Source: Excoecaria cochinchinensis (lineage: Eukaryota > Streptophyta > Magnoliopsida > Malpighiales > Euphorbiaceae). From it: a stretch of DNA of 64,000 nt. The notes beneath the pieces were generated by a model. The model was not told the origin of the DNA. It ran no database searches and saw only the letters and a list, made by a program, of their open reading frames with translations. Positions 1 to 10,363 of the stretch are shown here, in pieces. Within the stretch, counting starts at the first letter, position 1. Each line of letters starts with the position of its first letter. Location of the stretch: the NCBI GenBank assembly GCA_947683425.1, contig CANTUQ010000055.1:3956001-4020000 (forward strand). The letters run 5' to 3'. Made by a program: the position numbers and the translations under genes.

Positions 1-1036
1 AGCCCGCATAGGGGAACACACCCCGAAGATCCATCGATAACTGCACTGGACAAAGGAAGCCAAGCGTACGTGAAGCTGATATCCTCATCTGATATCTCGC
101 TAAATTTGGCAATGCCTTCGTCACGAGTCGCGAGTGAATATAGCCGTTGACGCAGGAGGAAGTGTCTCGGAGAATATTGGGCAATCACTCGGGGACGTGG
201 TTCTGAAAAAATCTTCAGCTTCTCCTGTAACCTAAAAAAAAAAGGCACTGGGGTAAGTTGGATTTACTTCAGGCAGAAATTAGGCATAAGGTTGTGCGAA
301 AATCCGAAAGGACGCACCTCCCGATAAGAAAAGCTAGTGCGAAAATCCACAAGGGGGCGCACTACCTTTTAAAATAATGACGTACCTAGAGTAATAAGGG
401 GCTCCCAGTGAAATAAGTGGTAAACCCAGAGCAAACAGAATCCAAGCCCAAGATGGTTTCAGCCAGAATAAGAGGAAAGGGGGTTCGCCCGTGATGAAAG
501 TCATCTAGAATCCCAAATAGACGAGGATCGCCAATCAACTCCTTCGAGGTTACAGTTAAGTATTCCATCATGCAGAACAGAAATACGACACTTACGCGGT
601 AGGAGGGAACATCGAAAAATCTATCTAGTGCTTCAATCAGCTGGCACAAGGGGAATGTGGAGCCCAAAGGAACCAAGCAATCGGCTTCAGAAGGGGGTAT
701 ACCCAAGGATAGAGCAATACCCCAATTTTGAACCAGCCCACAACGGGGAACGCAAGGCAGAGCATTAGAAGGGTACCATGTTCCGACAATAGCGGCAAGT
801 TCCTCAGGCAGGGGGCACAATTCTTAATAAGAGAATTTGAAAACAAGGAAGCGGGGATCCCAGAAGTGGGTTGCAGCCAGAAGGAGGTTGTGGTCTATTT
901 TGGCCCTTCGTAAAAATTTCAGCCCAGAAAGTGGAATAAGAGTGCTATTTTCCCAAGTATGAGTGTCGTCTAAAATACGGTACATTTTCTGAAGAAGAGG
1001 AGAAGTCATTCTTTGAGAGTTAGAATTTGAGGTCAA
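1..1036 (-). pseudogene. DUF7745-like extra ORF, two exons, one internal stop, cut by window edge
   Basis: Exon 1 runs from ATG at 1036 to about 386 and exon 2 from 224 off the left edge; both are open in one phase. A donor GTACGT lies at 385-380 and a pyrimidine-rich acceptor ending TTACAG at 230-225, giving a phase-0 intron of about 161 bp. The protein has the F-W-D-P motif followed by ELCPLPEELAAI, which I recognise from plant DUF7745 / plant-mobile-domain proteins. Two stops break it: TAA at 826-824, between FKFSY and ELCP, and TAG at 388-386, exactly at the exon 1 end, where CAG would be the normal exon-final triplet. It is antisense to the retroelement that carries it, as known for antisense extra ORFs in Tat elements. 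Function is unknown. The family call is from memory and was not searched. Confidence 0.65.
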
Positions 1037-1136
1037 TGAAGGAGATAAAGCAAGAAAATAAGGAAAAACTGGAGTAAAGAAGCCGCTATAAGGTCAAAAT
1101 AGAAGAAAAGGCTCGGATCCCAAGAAAAAGAGTGAA

Positions 1137-1143
1137 ATTTATA
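1137..1143 (-). promoter_or_regulatory. TATA box of the antisense extra ORF
   Basis: On the minus strand the sequence reads TATAAAT, about 100 nt upstream of the ATG at 1036. The leader between them is pyrimidine-rich, as in plant 5' UTRs. Confidence 0.55.
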
Positions 1144-1331
1144 AAAAAGCCCCACAAACGGCCTACCCGTTCCTCACTTCAGACGGCTTGCCCATCTGTC
1201 ATTGTCCACCTGGCGGAGTCATCATTGCATATCACGCGCATTTATTGCATTTAATGAGGGGAATCTATAGCGACAAATGGTCAGCCCGTCGCTCGCTCCT
1301 GGTGACGGGATGCTCGTCGGTCACGAACATC
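1144..1331. promoter_or_regulatory. Shared divergent promoter region with repeated ACGG..CC motifs
   Basis: This 190-bp GC-rich stretch separates two outward-facing TATA boxes. It holds ACGGCCTACCCGTT (about 1157), GACGGCTTGCCCATCTGTC (about 1183) and, inverted, a match to the second one (about 1274-1293, 15 of 20 bases by eye). The same motif, GACGGCTTACCCGTC, occurs at about 5650 upstream of the TATA box of the 3' LTR. This suggests the internal promoter and the LTR promoter use the same binding sites. Confidence 0.5.
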
Positions 1332-1338
1332 TATATAA
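1332..1338 (+). promoter_or_regulatory. TATA box of the sense extra ORF
   Basis: TATATAA lies downstream of the GC-rich block and is followed by a pyrimidine-rich leader. A good donor (CAG then GTTAGTAAC) follows at 1551, with candidate acceptors ending at 1919 (TTATGCAG) and 2073 (TTTCCAG). The coding part starts just after the second acceptor, so a leader intron of about 0.4-0.5 kb is likely. Confidence 0.55.
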
Positions 1339-2085
1339 GCTTGTCAAACCGACGGGCTAACAGTTTCTTTTCTCTTCTTCCTCTTCGTTTTCCTATTCAC
1401 CAGAGCCCAGTTTTTGTTTTTTCTTCATATTTTCATCATTTTTGCGCCATTTTGCATTTTGATTGCACCCCTGTTACCCTCGCATTGTTGTGCATCTCCC
1501 GAAGTAATTTTCTTAGAGTTTCGTCAAGTTTTATCTTTCTGCAACTCCAGGTTAGTAACCAACTTTTCTCCCTTTTTACTTGTTGTAAGTGAAATTTAAC
1601 TCTCTTGTACTCTACTATTGGGATAGTTTAATTTGTTTTGAATGATTTTCTTTCTTTTATTATTCAAATGTTGTATTTTTTAGTTTAACACAATATGAAT
1701 ATTGTTCAGCTATTTATTTTTTTAGTATTGCTTTTATTTGTTTAGACCCTTTTCCCTAGTTAATATACTCTTTTAATGCCGTTTGATTTTAAGTGTGCAT
1801 ATAAAATGGTTTAACATGCATAAGTTAGCCTAAACAGTCTAATATGCTTTTCATTAAAATAATAATGAGCTATTACTTGGGGCCTGAGGCCTATCCTTTA
1901 TTTTTGTCTTCTTATGCAGGAGGTCGGGCACATCTTTGCCGGGATGCTGCCAAAATTTTTTTTTATTTTCCTGGCAAAGCACATCCTTGTCGGGATGCTG
2001 CCCAATTTTCTATCCACGAAATTAGTCCCGTTTGCGACCATAATGTTAAACTAATTGTTTGCCTTCTTTCCAGGATGCCGCTAAG

Positions 2086-3899
2086 ATGACGTGCCCTGCA
2101 CGACCAACCCGAGCCACAAGTCCCCAATTGGATGACTCCCGAGGCTAGCGAGAGATATAGACTATTGGCTCGAGTGGACTTCCGAGCCAGCCATTTTATC
2201 TCCATGCCATTCCTTGAGGCCCTGGGATGACAAACGAGGTTGATGCCTTGATGGTGAGTGCTGGGTGGACCGAGTTCCTGACCCCAGCCTTTTCGACCTA
2301 CCCAGAGATGGTGAGACAGTTTCTTGCCACCTTGCATTATCGAGGGTTTCAGAGGTCAGATATAGAGGAGGGCGTTATACAGTTTTGGATAGAGGGCCAT
2401 CATTACTCTATCACGCGCCAGCGTTTTGCACAAGCCATGGGGCTTCCTTCTGAGCAGGATGTTATGTTGCCCCAGAGAGCGGTCCGCCGCCACCATTGGG
2501 CGATCATTGCTTTACCGGGGGTGTCGTATGACTATGATACGGCGAAAAGTACGATGCTCATATCTCAGGCCCTCCGATACCTCCACAGAGTCTTATCCAG
2601 CTCCGACTTGGGACGAGCTGGTAACCCAGGGTCACTGAATACTGCAGAGATATGGAGCTTATGGGCCATAATGGCCAGTCAGCGGCTTAGTATTAGCCAC
2701 GAGATCCTAGCCAACCTAGTAAGAGTGTCTAGGGGGGCAGCCCCGGTGGTCTATGTTGGCGGGGTGATCACCAGATTATTATTAGGATTGGGCGTTCGTC
2801 CAGGGATCTTTGGGCAGGCTCTAGAGGAGAGCATGTATGTAGATGCCCCATCCGCTATCATAATGGGCATGGTGGTACAGATACAGGGGCAGTCCAAGGC
2901 GTACAGACTCCTCACCATTCATGAGACCAGACGGGCATTCGGACTTCTCTCATTAGAGCAGCCACAGGGGCAGCCTGAGGTACAGTCTCCACAGCCATAG
3001 TACCAGGAGGACCAGCCGCCCCAGCATCCAGTCTATTAGGAGGGGCAGCATCCACAACAGCAGCCAAAGGAGGAGCAGTCTTGTACACCTTCTGAGATAG
3101 GGGTGGAGTTCACTATGGACGAGCTGTTCGCTACTCCTCCAGCACCGAGGGTATGGAGTCCTACCCCTCCGAGAGTGCAGCAGATAGCCCCTAGACCATC
3201 CGAGAGGTTTCACCCTTATGCCAGGGGGGACCCGGGGGCATCTACCTCTACAGCTCCACTGCCAGAGCATATATCGGAGCCAGCCCCACCTCCAGCAGCG
3301 CAGCCAGATTTCATGACAGTCATTTTCGCCATGCTCACATCCCTCAAGTGTAGATAGGAGGAGAGGGACAGGATCCTTTTAGAGCAGTTGAGAGAGCGGG
3401 ATAGGGCCATATTGGAGAGACTTGACCAGCAGCAGGGTGTTATCCAGGAGCAGGCCAGGCTCATTGAGCAGCTGAGGTAGGAGGTGAGGACAGCCCAGGT
3501 GAGACGGCTCAGAGAGCAGACGCGTCTTTGCAGATGGTGGATGAGACAGTGGACACTCTCAGGCTTAGAGTCCAGGGGCTGCAGAGTGAGATACCTCCCA
3601 TCACCCGGTCTATCAGAGAGTTCTGAGAGCAGATTAAGGATAGATTGAGGGGTATCGAGACCCGTGCTACAGATCGGACCCTCAGAAAGGGCAATGCATT
3701 CATGGAGTTAGGAGGGGTTGTCTTGGACACGCTACGGTTCATGACAGTTTGTGCACAGCCCTTCCTAGACGGGTATGCTCAGATACAGTTTCAGCAGCCA
3801 GACTCGGAGAGAGCACAGCCTCGATCCGTGCCAGTGGCCGTTCCTCCTAGGTTCCAGTCGCGGGTCAGAGATTGGGCGTCTCAGCAGCCTGGACCATGA
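2086..3899 (+). pseudogene. ATHILA-ORF1 / plant transposon protein-like extra ORF, multiply broken
   Basis: The best coding block is 2227-3000 (257 codons). Its pattern (GW..F, VRQFLATL, IQFWIEG, YSITRQRFAQAMGLP, IWSLWAIMAS) I recognise from the ATHILA ORF-1 / putative plant transposon protein families. The N-terminus lies in another frame just upstream (ERYRLLARVDFRASHF, to about 2218), so there is a frameshift near 2220. After the TAG at 2998 the same frame goes on through a Gln/Pro-rich linker with TAGs at 3037 and 3355. Then comes a strongly charged coiled coil (RERDRAILERLDQQQ, about 3380-3475) with a TAG at 3478, a frameshift near 3500-3530, a TGA near 3623, and a Pro/Gln-rich tail to 3899. 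It is probably transcribed from the TATA at 1332. Function in the element is unknown. Confidence 0.6.
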
Positions 3900-4429
3900 G
3901 ATCGTCCTAGCCAGCCGTCTACCTCAGGGCCGGGCCTGCTGCCTCTTTATCTCAGCCTCAGCCAGTCCATATATCAGATGATGATGAGGTTCCAGTAGAG
4001 GAGCTTTCGGACTATCCGCCTCTTTAGCCATTCAGGGAGTCATGACATCAGTTTTTTGTATTTTGCATTATTACTTTTGTATACATTGTACAAAATTTTA
4101 TTCTACTAATGGAACATGTTTATTATTACGTTTGCATGTAAATTCTTTATACATTTGTTATTGCTTGATTTTCTCCTCTAAAGATGAATGATCATATAAT
4201 CATACTAAAAGTGATAAATAATGGGCAACATGGAAATGTTCACAAATCTATCAAATAGATCAATTTACACACGAACTAACAAAGGTCCTTTACCATATAG
4301 GAACTTTATTTCACAGTAATCCAAGAACGGACACCAATCACGGTGAAGGATGAACAGAGCAAATGATATGGTCTTCAAGATTATTCTCAACCAGGCACAC
4401 CACCTTGCAAATTGAATGGGGGATTAGTA
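3900..4429. other. 3' flank of the sense extra ORF, no gene seen
   Basis: A short Ser/Pro-coding remnant is followed from about 4040 by an AT-rich non-coding stretch with TTTTGTAT-like elements that could serve for polyadenylation. I see no ORF or RNA gene before the tandem array. Confidence 0.4.
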
Positions 4430-5265
4430 GGGAATCCTCACCAATTAAAGCTGCAGTTAGAGAACACTGCTCTTCGCACAGGGATTGTGGTTAGCAAACA
4501 CCGCATTTCACTAATTGAAGCTGTAGTTAGAGAACACTGCTCTTCGCACCGGGATTGTGGTTAGCAGACACCGCATCTCACCAATTGAAGATGCAGTTAG
4601 AGAACACTGCTCTTCGCACCGGGATTGTGGTTAGCAAACATCGCATCTCACCAATTGGAGCTGCAGTTAGAGAACACTGCTCTTCACACCGGGATTGTGG
4701 TTAGCAAACACCGCATCTCACCAATTGAAGCTGCAGTTAGAGAACACTGCTCTTTGCACCGGGATTGTGGTTAGCAGATACCGCATCTCACCAATTGAAG
4801 CTGCAGTTAGAGAACACTGCTCTTCGCACCGGGATTGTGGTTAGCAAACACCGCATCTCACTTGGAGCGGCAGTTAGAGAACACTGCTTTTCGCACCGGG
4901 ATTGTGGTTAGCAAACACCGCATCTCACCAATTGAAGCTGCAGTTAGAGAACACTGCTCTTCGCACCAGGATTATGGTTAGCAGACACAGCATCTCACCA
5001 ATTGAAGCTGCAGTTAGAGAACACTGCTCTTCGCACCGGGATTGTGGTTAGCAAACATCGCATCTCACTAATTGAAGCTGCAGTTAGATAACACTGCTCT
5101 TCACACCGGGATTGCGGTTAGCAAACACCATATCTCACAAATTGAAGCTGCAGTTAGAGAACACTACTCTTTGCACCGGGACTATGGTTAACAAACACAG
5201 CATCTTAAATCGCATCTCACAAATTGAAGTTGTAGCTAGAGAACACTGCTCTTCGTAACGAGGCC
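4430..5265 (+). repeat. Tandem array, about 70-bp monomer, about 12 copies, in the element's 3' UTR
   Basis: Each unit contains GCAGTTAGAGAACACTGCTC, TTCGCACCGGGATTGTGG, TTAGCAAACACCGCATCTCA and CCAATTGAAGCT. Direct alignment of the first two copies gives a 70-bp period. Copies differ by scattered substitutions; one (about 4860) is shortened and the last three decay. The position just before the polypurine tract matches the hypervariable 3' UTR arrays known from Ogre/Tat elements. Confidence 0.9.
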
Positions 5266-5440
5266 GCAGCTGGAGAATGCTGCATCTCACCAATGCTTTA
5301 CAGGTCGAGACGAGGCCCGCAAGGTGAGCAACCAGCCGCTCTCTTCCAGAAGGTGAGAACTGCCTCAGGTATGTGTTTCTTTCCTTCTTCCTCTCTGAAT
5401 TTTGGCTCATCTTGGCACTAGTGCACTAGTTTCCCAAAAA
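5266..5440 (+). other. Conserved 3' UTR segment after the array
   Basis: This non-coding stretch contains GCCTCAGGTATGTG, a CT-rich run and GAATTTTGGCTCA. The same order of motifs is found at about 29338-29385 in the other Tat-type element, although the two tandem arrays upstream are unrelated. It carries a donor-like CAG/GTATGT. Confidence 0.5.
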
Positions 5441-5451
5441 TTGGGGGCAAC
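5441..5451 (+). other. Polypurine tract of the first Tat-type element
   Basis: AAATTGGGGGCAAC directly precedes the LTR start, as it does at 29428. It primes plus-strand DNA synthesis. Confidence 0.7.
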
Positions 5452-5831
5452 CGTAAACACTGTGCCCTGAGGCAGTTTAGATCAGAGATTACCCGATGAA
5501 TAAATCAGTATTTGTTTTCGAATGAATGGATGAAATTCAGGAGTTTTTGGTCCTCCACATTCACAAGGGTTAAATTTATTTATTTACAGCGTAAAATCTT
5601 CATGGAGATTGGGAAAATTTACACTCAATATGTTTTTATTTCTCCACGGACGGCTTACCCGTCGTTGGAAGGACGCCCGTCGGTGGCTGAGACAATCCGT
5701 CTCTCACTACAAGAGATGGACCGTCAGTGAGGCCAATGACTGCACGAGCCCTTTCAACCGACTCCCGTCGGTGGTATTCAGATGCCCGTCGGTCGATTTC
5801 CTAATCCTACCAGGAAAACGATTCTATTTTT

Positions 5832-5838
5832 TATATAA
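5832..5838 (+). promoter_or_regulatory. TATA box of Tat-type LTR
   Basis: TATATAAAG follows the repeated GACGG/CCCGTC block, with a T-rich leader behind it. This is the likely LTR promoter. Confidence 0.5.
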
Positions 5839-6763
5839 AGAGGAAAAAAACCAATTGGATTAGGGGATTTTACTTTTCTCAAGAAGAAAATATTCTCTAA
5901 TATTTTTCTCAAAATCACATTTTTACAAAACGAAAATAAAATATTTCCATTTTTTTAATTTCTTTTCAAAATCTTATTTTGGTGAATCTGATTAAATTGG
6001 GGTAGTAAGATTAATTTGTTTCCATCAATTTATCGATTCCAACATTTGAATCGCTGTTAATTTTTAAGGGAGAAATATAAATTTTTTTTTCTTGATTTTT
6101 ATTTGATCTTCGTGAAGCGCGTGGGACCGAAAGTTATCCAACAATTATCCAAAAAATCCAATCCGAGGGTAAATATTCTGAACTTGGTTATTGTTTGATT
6201 TAATCTAATTATTTCTTTTTTTTCTGTGTAATTTTTTTTGGTAAATATTTTGTGTTTTGAGGAAAAGGTTGCCTTTTTGTCGTCTTCTGGAATTAGGGGT
6301 GACCGACGGGCGGAAGGGTTGTCGACGCCCGTCTCTCATTCGAGTGATGGGTTTACGTTGGCTTTCCGCACTGCCCGCCGGTCGCTTCTTCCGATGTCCG
6401 TCGGTTACATCTGTGTGGCCGTCCTTGGGCGTTTCTTCAGTTTTGTTTCAATTTTGTTTTTTCTATCCCCTTTATTTTCTTTATCTCATTCCTTTTCCAA
6501 GAGCCTTTTATTAGCTTCATGTTATGTTATTTTAATTTTGTATTAATTCTGGATTTTGGGTACTAATGTGTTTATTTATTTTTGTGAGGTATTATTTAAT
6601 AATTTCTCTTAATGGGTTAAGATCTTGAGAAAGATGATGGCCACTTTAGTCTAAAGACTCCCACATGGTTTGCTCCCTCTAACCTTATTTTTATTATTAA
6701 TGTTTGATATTTATTGTTAATTTATTATTATTTATTTTTTTCTGCTTATTATTATTTTGCTTA

Positions 6764-6764
6764 C

Positions 6765-6812
<48 letters not shown>
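6764..6812. repeat. (TTA)n microsatellite
   Basis: An uninterrupted run of ATT/TTA triplets, about 16 units, lies inside the LTR. Confidence 0.9.
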
Positions 6813-7653
6813 GTTAATAGTATTAATGTTGTTATTACCATGTACATTTATTTATTATCTATCGTAAAACTATTTTTGTCTCATTAATATAAAAATGGAC
6901 AAATGTTTTATAGTAATTAATTTGGTGATTTTTTGCAAATAAAGGACCAAAGTCCCATTTTAACTAATAAAAATGTCACATAAAAATTGTTTTCATAACA
7001 AATGCATGCGAGGACCAAAGTCCCCAAAATAAACGCATATCCCGTTTTATGTATATTTCGCACCTTTTTGGAATGGGGGTTGTATTCCGCCCCTAGTGCT
7101 ATTGTAAATTATTTTATGTGCTCTATTTTAATATTATTTTATTTTTCCACTTTTACGTGAATGATTGCGTCTTTTAAATAATTGCATCATGTGGAAAGAT
7201 AGCGAAATAATAAATTCAAAACATAATTGTAAAACTAATCAGGGTGCGAATAAATGAGAAGTCTCGAACCTACTCTGGTCTTTGGGCTCAACGAGGTGAG
7301 AGGACCATTTCGATGCTTCATTGGAATGGGATCTCCAAGATACCTCTTGTGTCCCATCAAAAGACTCAATTTACAATCCTAGGCTCCTTAGGGTTAGAGG
7401 GTCATTCCAATGTTCTATTGGGGTGAATGCCTCCAAGACCCCTTTGGTTTGCCCAAAATGGATAATATGCGCCGTTTTAGGCTCACTAAGGCGAGACGAA
7501 CTTTCCCAATTTTTTATTAGGTGGCGACTCCATGAAACCTCCTTGTTGCCCAAAATAGATGCACTTGTAAATACCTTACGAGTTCCAATGAACCTCATCC
7601 TGATCGCCCTAAAGCGGGCCCTCGGGGCGCCACGGGGTTCAGCGCGCGTCACA

Positions 7654-8396
7654 CTGTGCCTTTCCTGACCAAGGTGTACTGCTTGACGTGGGCGGATGGG
7701 TCAGAGGTGCCATCAAATTTCGGCAGCTCGGGCATCTTGAATCTTTGGAGTAGCAGCTCTTCATCCCCCAGATCTCTATCTTCTAGGTTGACCCCCTTTT
7801 CAGCCGACAGCATGCGCGTGATTGCCTCAATCTTTTGTCTCATCCCCCTTATAGCTTCATCTTCCCCCTTGGGTGCCCTGGGCCTCACAGCATGGTGGAC
7901 TATTGGCTCTTCTTCTTCTTCCTCCATGACAAAATCATCGTTTGGGTTGGGGACCCTTTCCCCTCTTGGCTCGACAGGTGCGATAGCCCTGTGTTCATTG
8001 ATTGGTTGACGGGCAGCAACTCCAACAAAGGGAGCCTCCCCACCAGTAGGTGGTTCGCTTGCCCCCGAAGAGGGACTGCCGGTGGCTGTGGAGCAACAGG
8101 TGGTTGTGGGGCCGCAGGTGCTGGTGGAGCAGGAGGATGGGCAATCCTTTTAGCCATGGCACCCATCATATCTAGCACTCTCCGTTCGAAGTCCTCTAGC
8201 CTCCTAGCTATGTCTTGAGTGGTCAGTGTTCCGGTTTCTTCTTCCATTGGTGGTTCTACAGAGGATTCGCTGATTGATGAGGATGACTCGAAATCCCAGT
8301 CAGACACAAATTTCGGCAGCTCAAAAAGCAAATTTGTCCTTACTAGCCGGCCGTTGGAACCTCTAGTCCACTTAAATGAATCAATGATGGCTGAAA
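7654..8396 (-). pseudogene. gag: gag of Tat-type Ty3/gypsy element, frameshifted and truncated
   Basis: Coding begins after an acceptor-like TTTTTTCAG at about 8397 and reads FELPKFVSDWDFES, then EDFERRVLDMMGAMAKRI, a Pro/Ala-rich linker, a frameshift near 8085-8095, an acidic run of seven residues (about 7905-7925) and MPELPKFDGTSDPSAHVKQY near the end. The last motif is the start of the retrotransposon gag domain (capsid-like, assembles particles around element RNA). The gene stops at 7654, where another element has inserted, so most of the capsid domain is missing. Confidence 0.75.
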
Positions 8397-9232
8397 AAAT
8401 TTTAATTGTTAGAATTATGCATGAATGACATATACAATGCATGATAGTGAGTTATGCAATATTTACAATCACATGCAAGCAAGTAAATCCTTCCAACCTT
8501 ATTACTCCCACACACGAGGTAATGTGGTCTCTTTCCTAGGTGGGCTTGATCCATGGGTTAGCGGGGAACTCGATGGACGCGCATGGTGCTCGGTGGAAAA
8601 CCGGCAGCATAACATCTCTTATCTAATGTGCATACATATGGGTTTTGGCCTTTATGTATTTAAACATTTCAACTGAATTAAGATGGGCCCACCGGGGCAT
8701 GAAAGCCTTTGATGAAGAACCATTTAATTTGGTTGACATTGTTTAATAAATAACGGCCCACATAGCAAGCATAGTATTAAGGTACATGTCACCTAGGGGA
8801 AGTATCTATTGCCATTACATGAGCTTTGGTCATGGGTGATGATATTTTGGGGTTACCCAAGCATGGTCCCTGCCGATAAGTTTAGCTCATCATGAGCGTA
8901 ACAATCGATCGGGCGCAGGGCGTCGCCCGTGCTCTGCGCACGCAGTGCACTGCGCGCTGGCATCCACGCACGCCTGAGCGCTGCCGCGCCCGACACTCGC
9001 CGAAATTTTTATTTTTTTTTAAAAAAAATTTTAAATATGACTAAAAAACACCATAATTTTCAAATATCATTTTTAAAACTAATTTTTAAAATATTTTTAA
9101 TATTTTTTTGTTTTTCATTCTAAATTGCAAATTTTGCAAGGAAACCATCAATTTCAAAGTTTTTCGCCTGTGAATGCAATTATCATCATTGGAAAACTTC
9201 GATCTAAGCTGACTCAGGACCCGGTGTCTACA
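7654..9232 (-). mobile_element. Partial minus-strand Tat-type element: truncated 5' LTR, leader, gag
   Basis: Read on the minus strand, the LTR start TGTAGACACCGGGTCCTGAG lies at 9232 and runs through a GC-rich block to about 8903. It then passes straight into the internal leader (8900-8400) and gag (8396-7654). The leader matches 24190-24540 of the 21569 element block by block (GGCAGGGA, CTTGGGTA, AACCCATGG). The 3' part of the LTR and the primer site are therefore missing, by a deletion near 8900. The left part is cut off by insertion of the element ending at 7653. Confidence 0.7.
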
Positions 9233-9652
9233 ATATCCATGTACTTTAATGAGATTTATGGCATGTAATGGCATATGAGTGGAAATTAAATGTATAATGC
9301 ATGATTGGGATGAAAAAGAATGGAATAGTATGATGGAATTCCATGAAATGTATGTATGACAACACGAATATGTGAAGATGGAATGATGGATCCCCTATAT
9401 AGTAATCTCATAGTCAAGTCTAGTTTAGGATATAGTGGCTAGCCATAGGGTCACATGACCGCCGGTGTGAGCATGACGTCTCACTTACTGTAGGCTAATG
9501 ACGGTCCCACTCTATATTGTTTTGTCTTAATACTGTGTTAATCAGTATTTCTATTATCTGTATCATAGGGATGGTCCCACGGGGTCCTTCTATTCTATAT
9601 TAAACCTATAGGGTTCACGTCTCATTTATCTCGTTCATAGATTTCTGCTAGT
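9233..9652 (+). repeat. LTR A, first visible piece
   Basis: It is homologous to 11330-11755 inside LTR B. It ends at ctagt, where B begins. Its continuation is at 37933. Confidence 0.75.
9430..9500 (+). other. Conserved LTR block with GTGAG/CTCAC hairpin, copy 1 (in A)
   Basis: The block reads GGCTAGCCATAGGG, then GTGAG (9467-9471), an 8-nt loop holding ATGACG, CTCAC (9480-9484) and GACGGTCC. Confidence 0.55.
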
Positions 9653-10355
9653 TGTCATGGCCCAAATGCTAGCTTAGTAGTATTCGGTGAATTCTATAGA
9701 GTCTATAGTGTGATTCTGGTATGATATGATGTTTTTAGTACCTTTAAGTTCAGTAAAGTTAAAAGGTTAAACGTGCCTGAGATATAAAAATTCTAGGATT
9801 GGTGACCTGTCAGGAAAGCTACACAGCTGAAATTGACAGCAGTTCACAGAAAATTTTTATTAGATAAAATTGATTTGTGGACTATCAGGAGTCTAGTGGT
9901 AAAATTTGGTGCAAAAATGAGGACAAATAGGTCCCCGAAAGTTAAGTGAAAGTTTGCCTCTAGTTCGATTCAATTGAACTAGGGTTTGACTGAACTTTGA
10001 CCAAATTTTTAAAAATAGTAAATGCGGTTAAAAAGGTATACTGTGGGAAGTGTAAAGGATCAGAATAATTTTTAGAAATTTTTGACAGCATTAGATTTGT
10101 ATTTTACGGCAAAACTGAATAGTATTGAACCGGACCGATTTAAGTTAACTGGGCTTGAAATGGACTCCGATTGAGATAAAATTTTGTATGTAGTCTATAT
10201 TTGACATTATAAGAATGATAGAATTAGTTATGAGTGAAAATAAGTTGAGGAACTTATAGATACCTTGAAATAGTGAAAAATGACCCAAAAATTAAAAATT
10301 GACCCAAACTGGTTCGACCACTTCGGTTGGACCTGGTCCAATTCAATTTTGCCCA

Positions 10356-10363
10356 TATAAATA
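10356..10363 (+). promoter_or_regulatory. TATA box of LTR B
   Basis: TATAAATA is followed by a pyrimidine-rich leader and a splice donor TTTTGAG/GTAAGTG at 10611, 255 nt downstream. Confidence 0.6.

Larger units (their letters stand above)
1..7653 (+). mobile_element. Partial Tat/Ogre-like LTR retrotransposon (3' part) carrying two extra ORFs
   Basis: The visible part runs from an antisense extra ORF (1-1036) through a divergent promoter, a sense extra ORF (about 2086-3899), a 70-bp tandem array, a polypurine tract and the 3' LTR ending at 7653. The 5' part with gag and pol lies outside the window. Assignment to the Tat/Ogre group is inference. It rests on the non-Met primer site of the related element at 21569, the extra ORFs between pol and the 3' LTR, and tandem repeats next to the 3' LTR, all known traits of that group. 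The element ends inside the gag gene of a minus-strand relative, so it is a nested insertion. Confidence 0.7.
5452..7653 (+). repeat. 3' LTR of the first Tat-type element
   Basis: The start aligns with the TGTAGACACC ends at 21569, 29429 and 62400, but TG has become CG (CGTAAACACTG). The end is at GCGTCACA, where the sequence enters a gag gene on the other strand. Inside are the GACGGCTTACCCGTC block (5645-5690), a TATA box, a leader with a donor-like GAG/GGTAAATATTCTG (about 6165), a second GC-rich block (6300-6420), a (TTA)n run and a downstream part homologous to 44200-45199. Length is about 2.2 kb. Confidence 0.75.

Noticed and set aside
4430..5265. Regular array resembling a CRISPR
   Set aside because: Whole 70-bp units repeat without unique spacers and the context is a plant retroelement 3' UTR. 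The same holds for 28300-29270.
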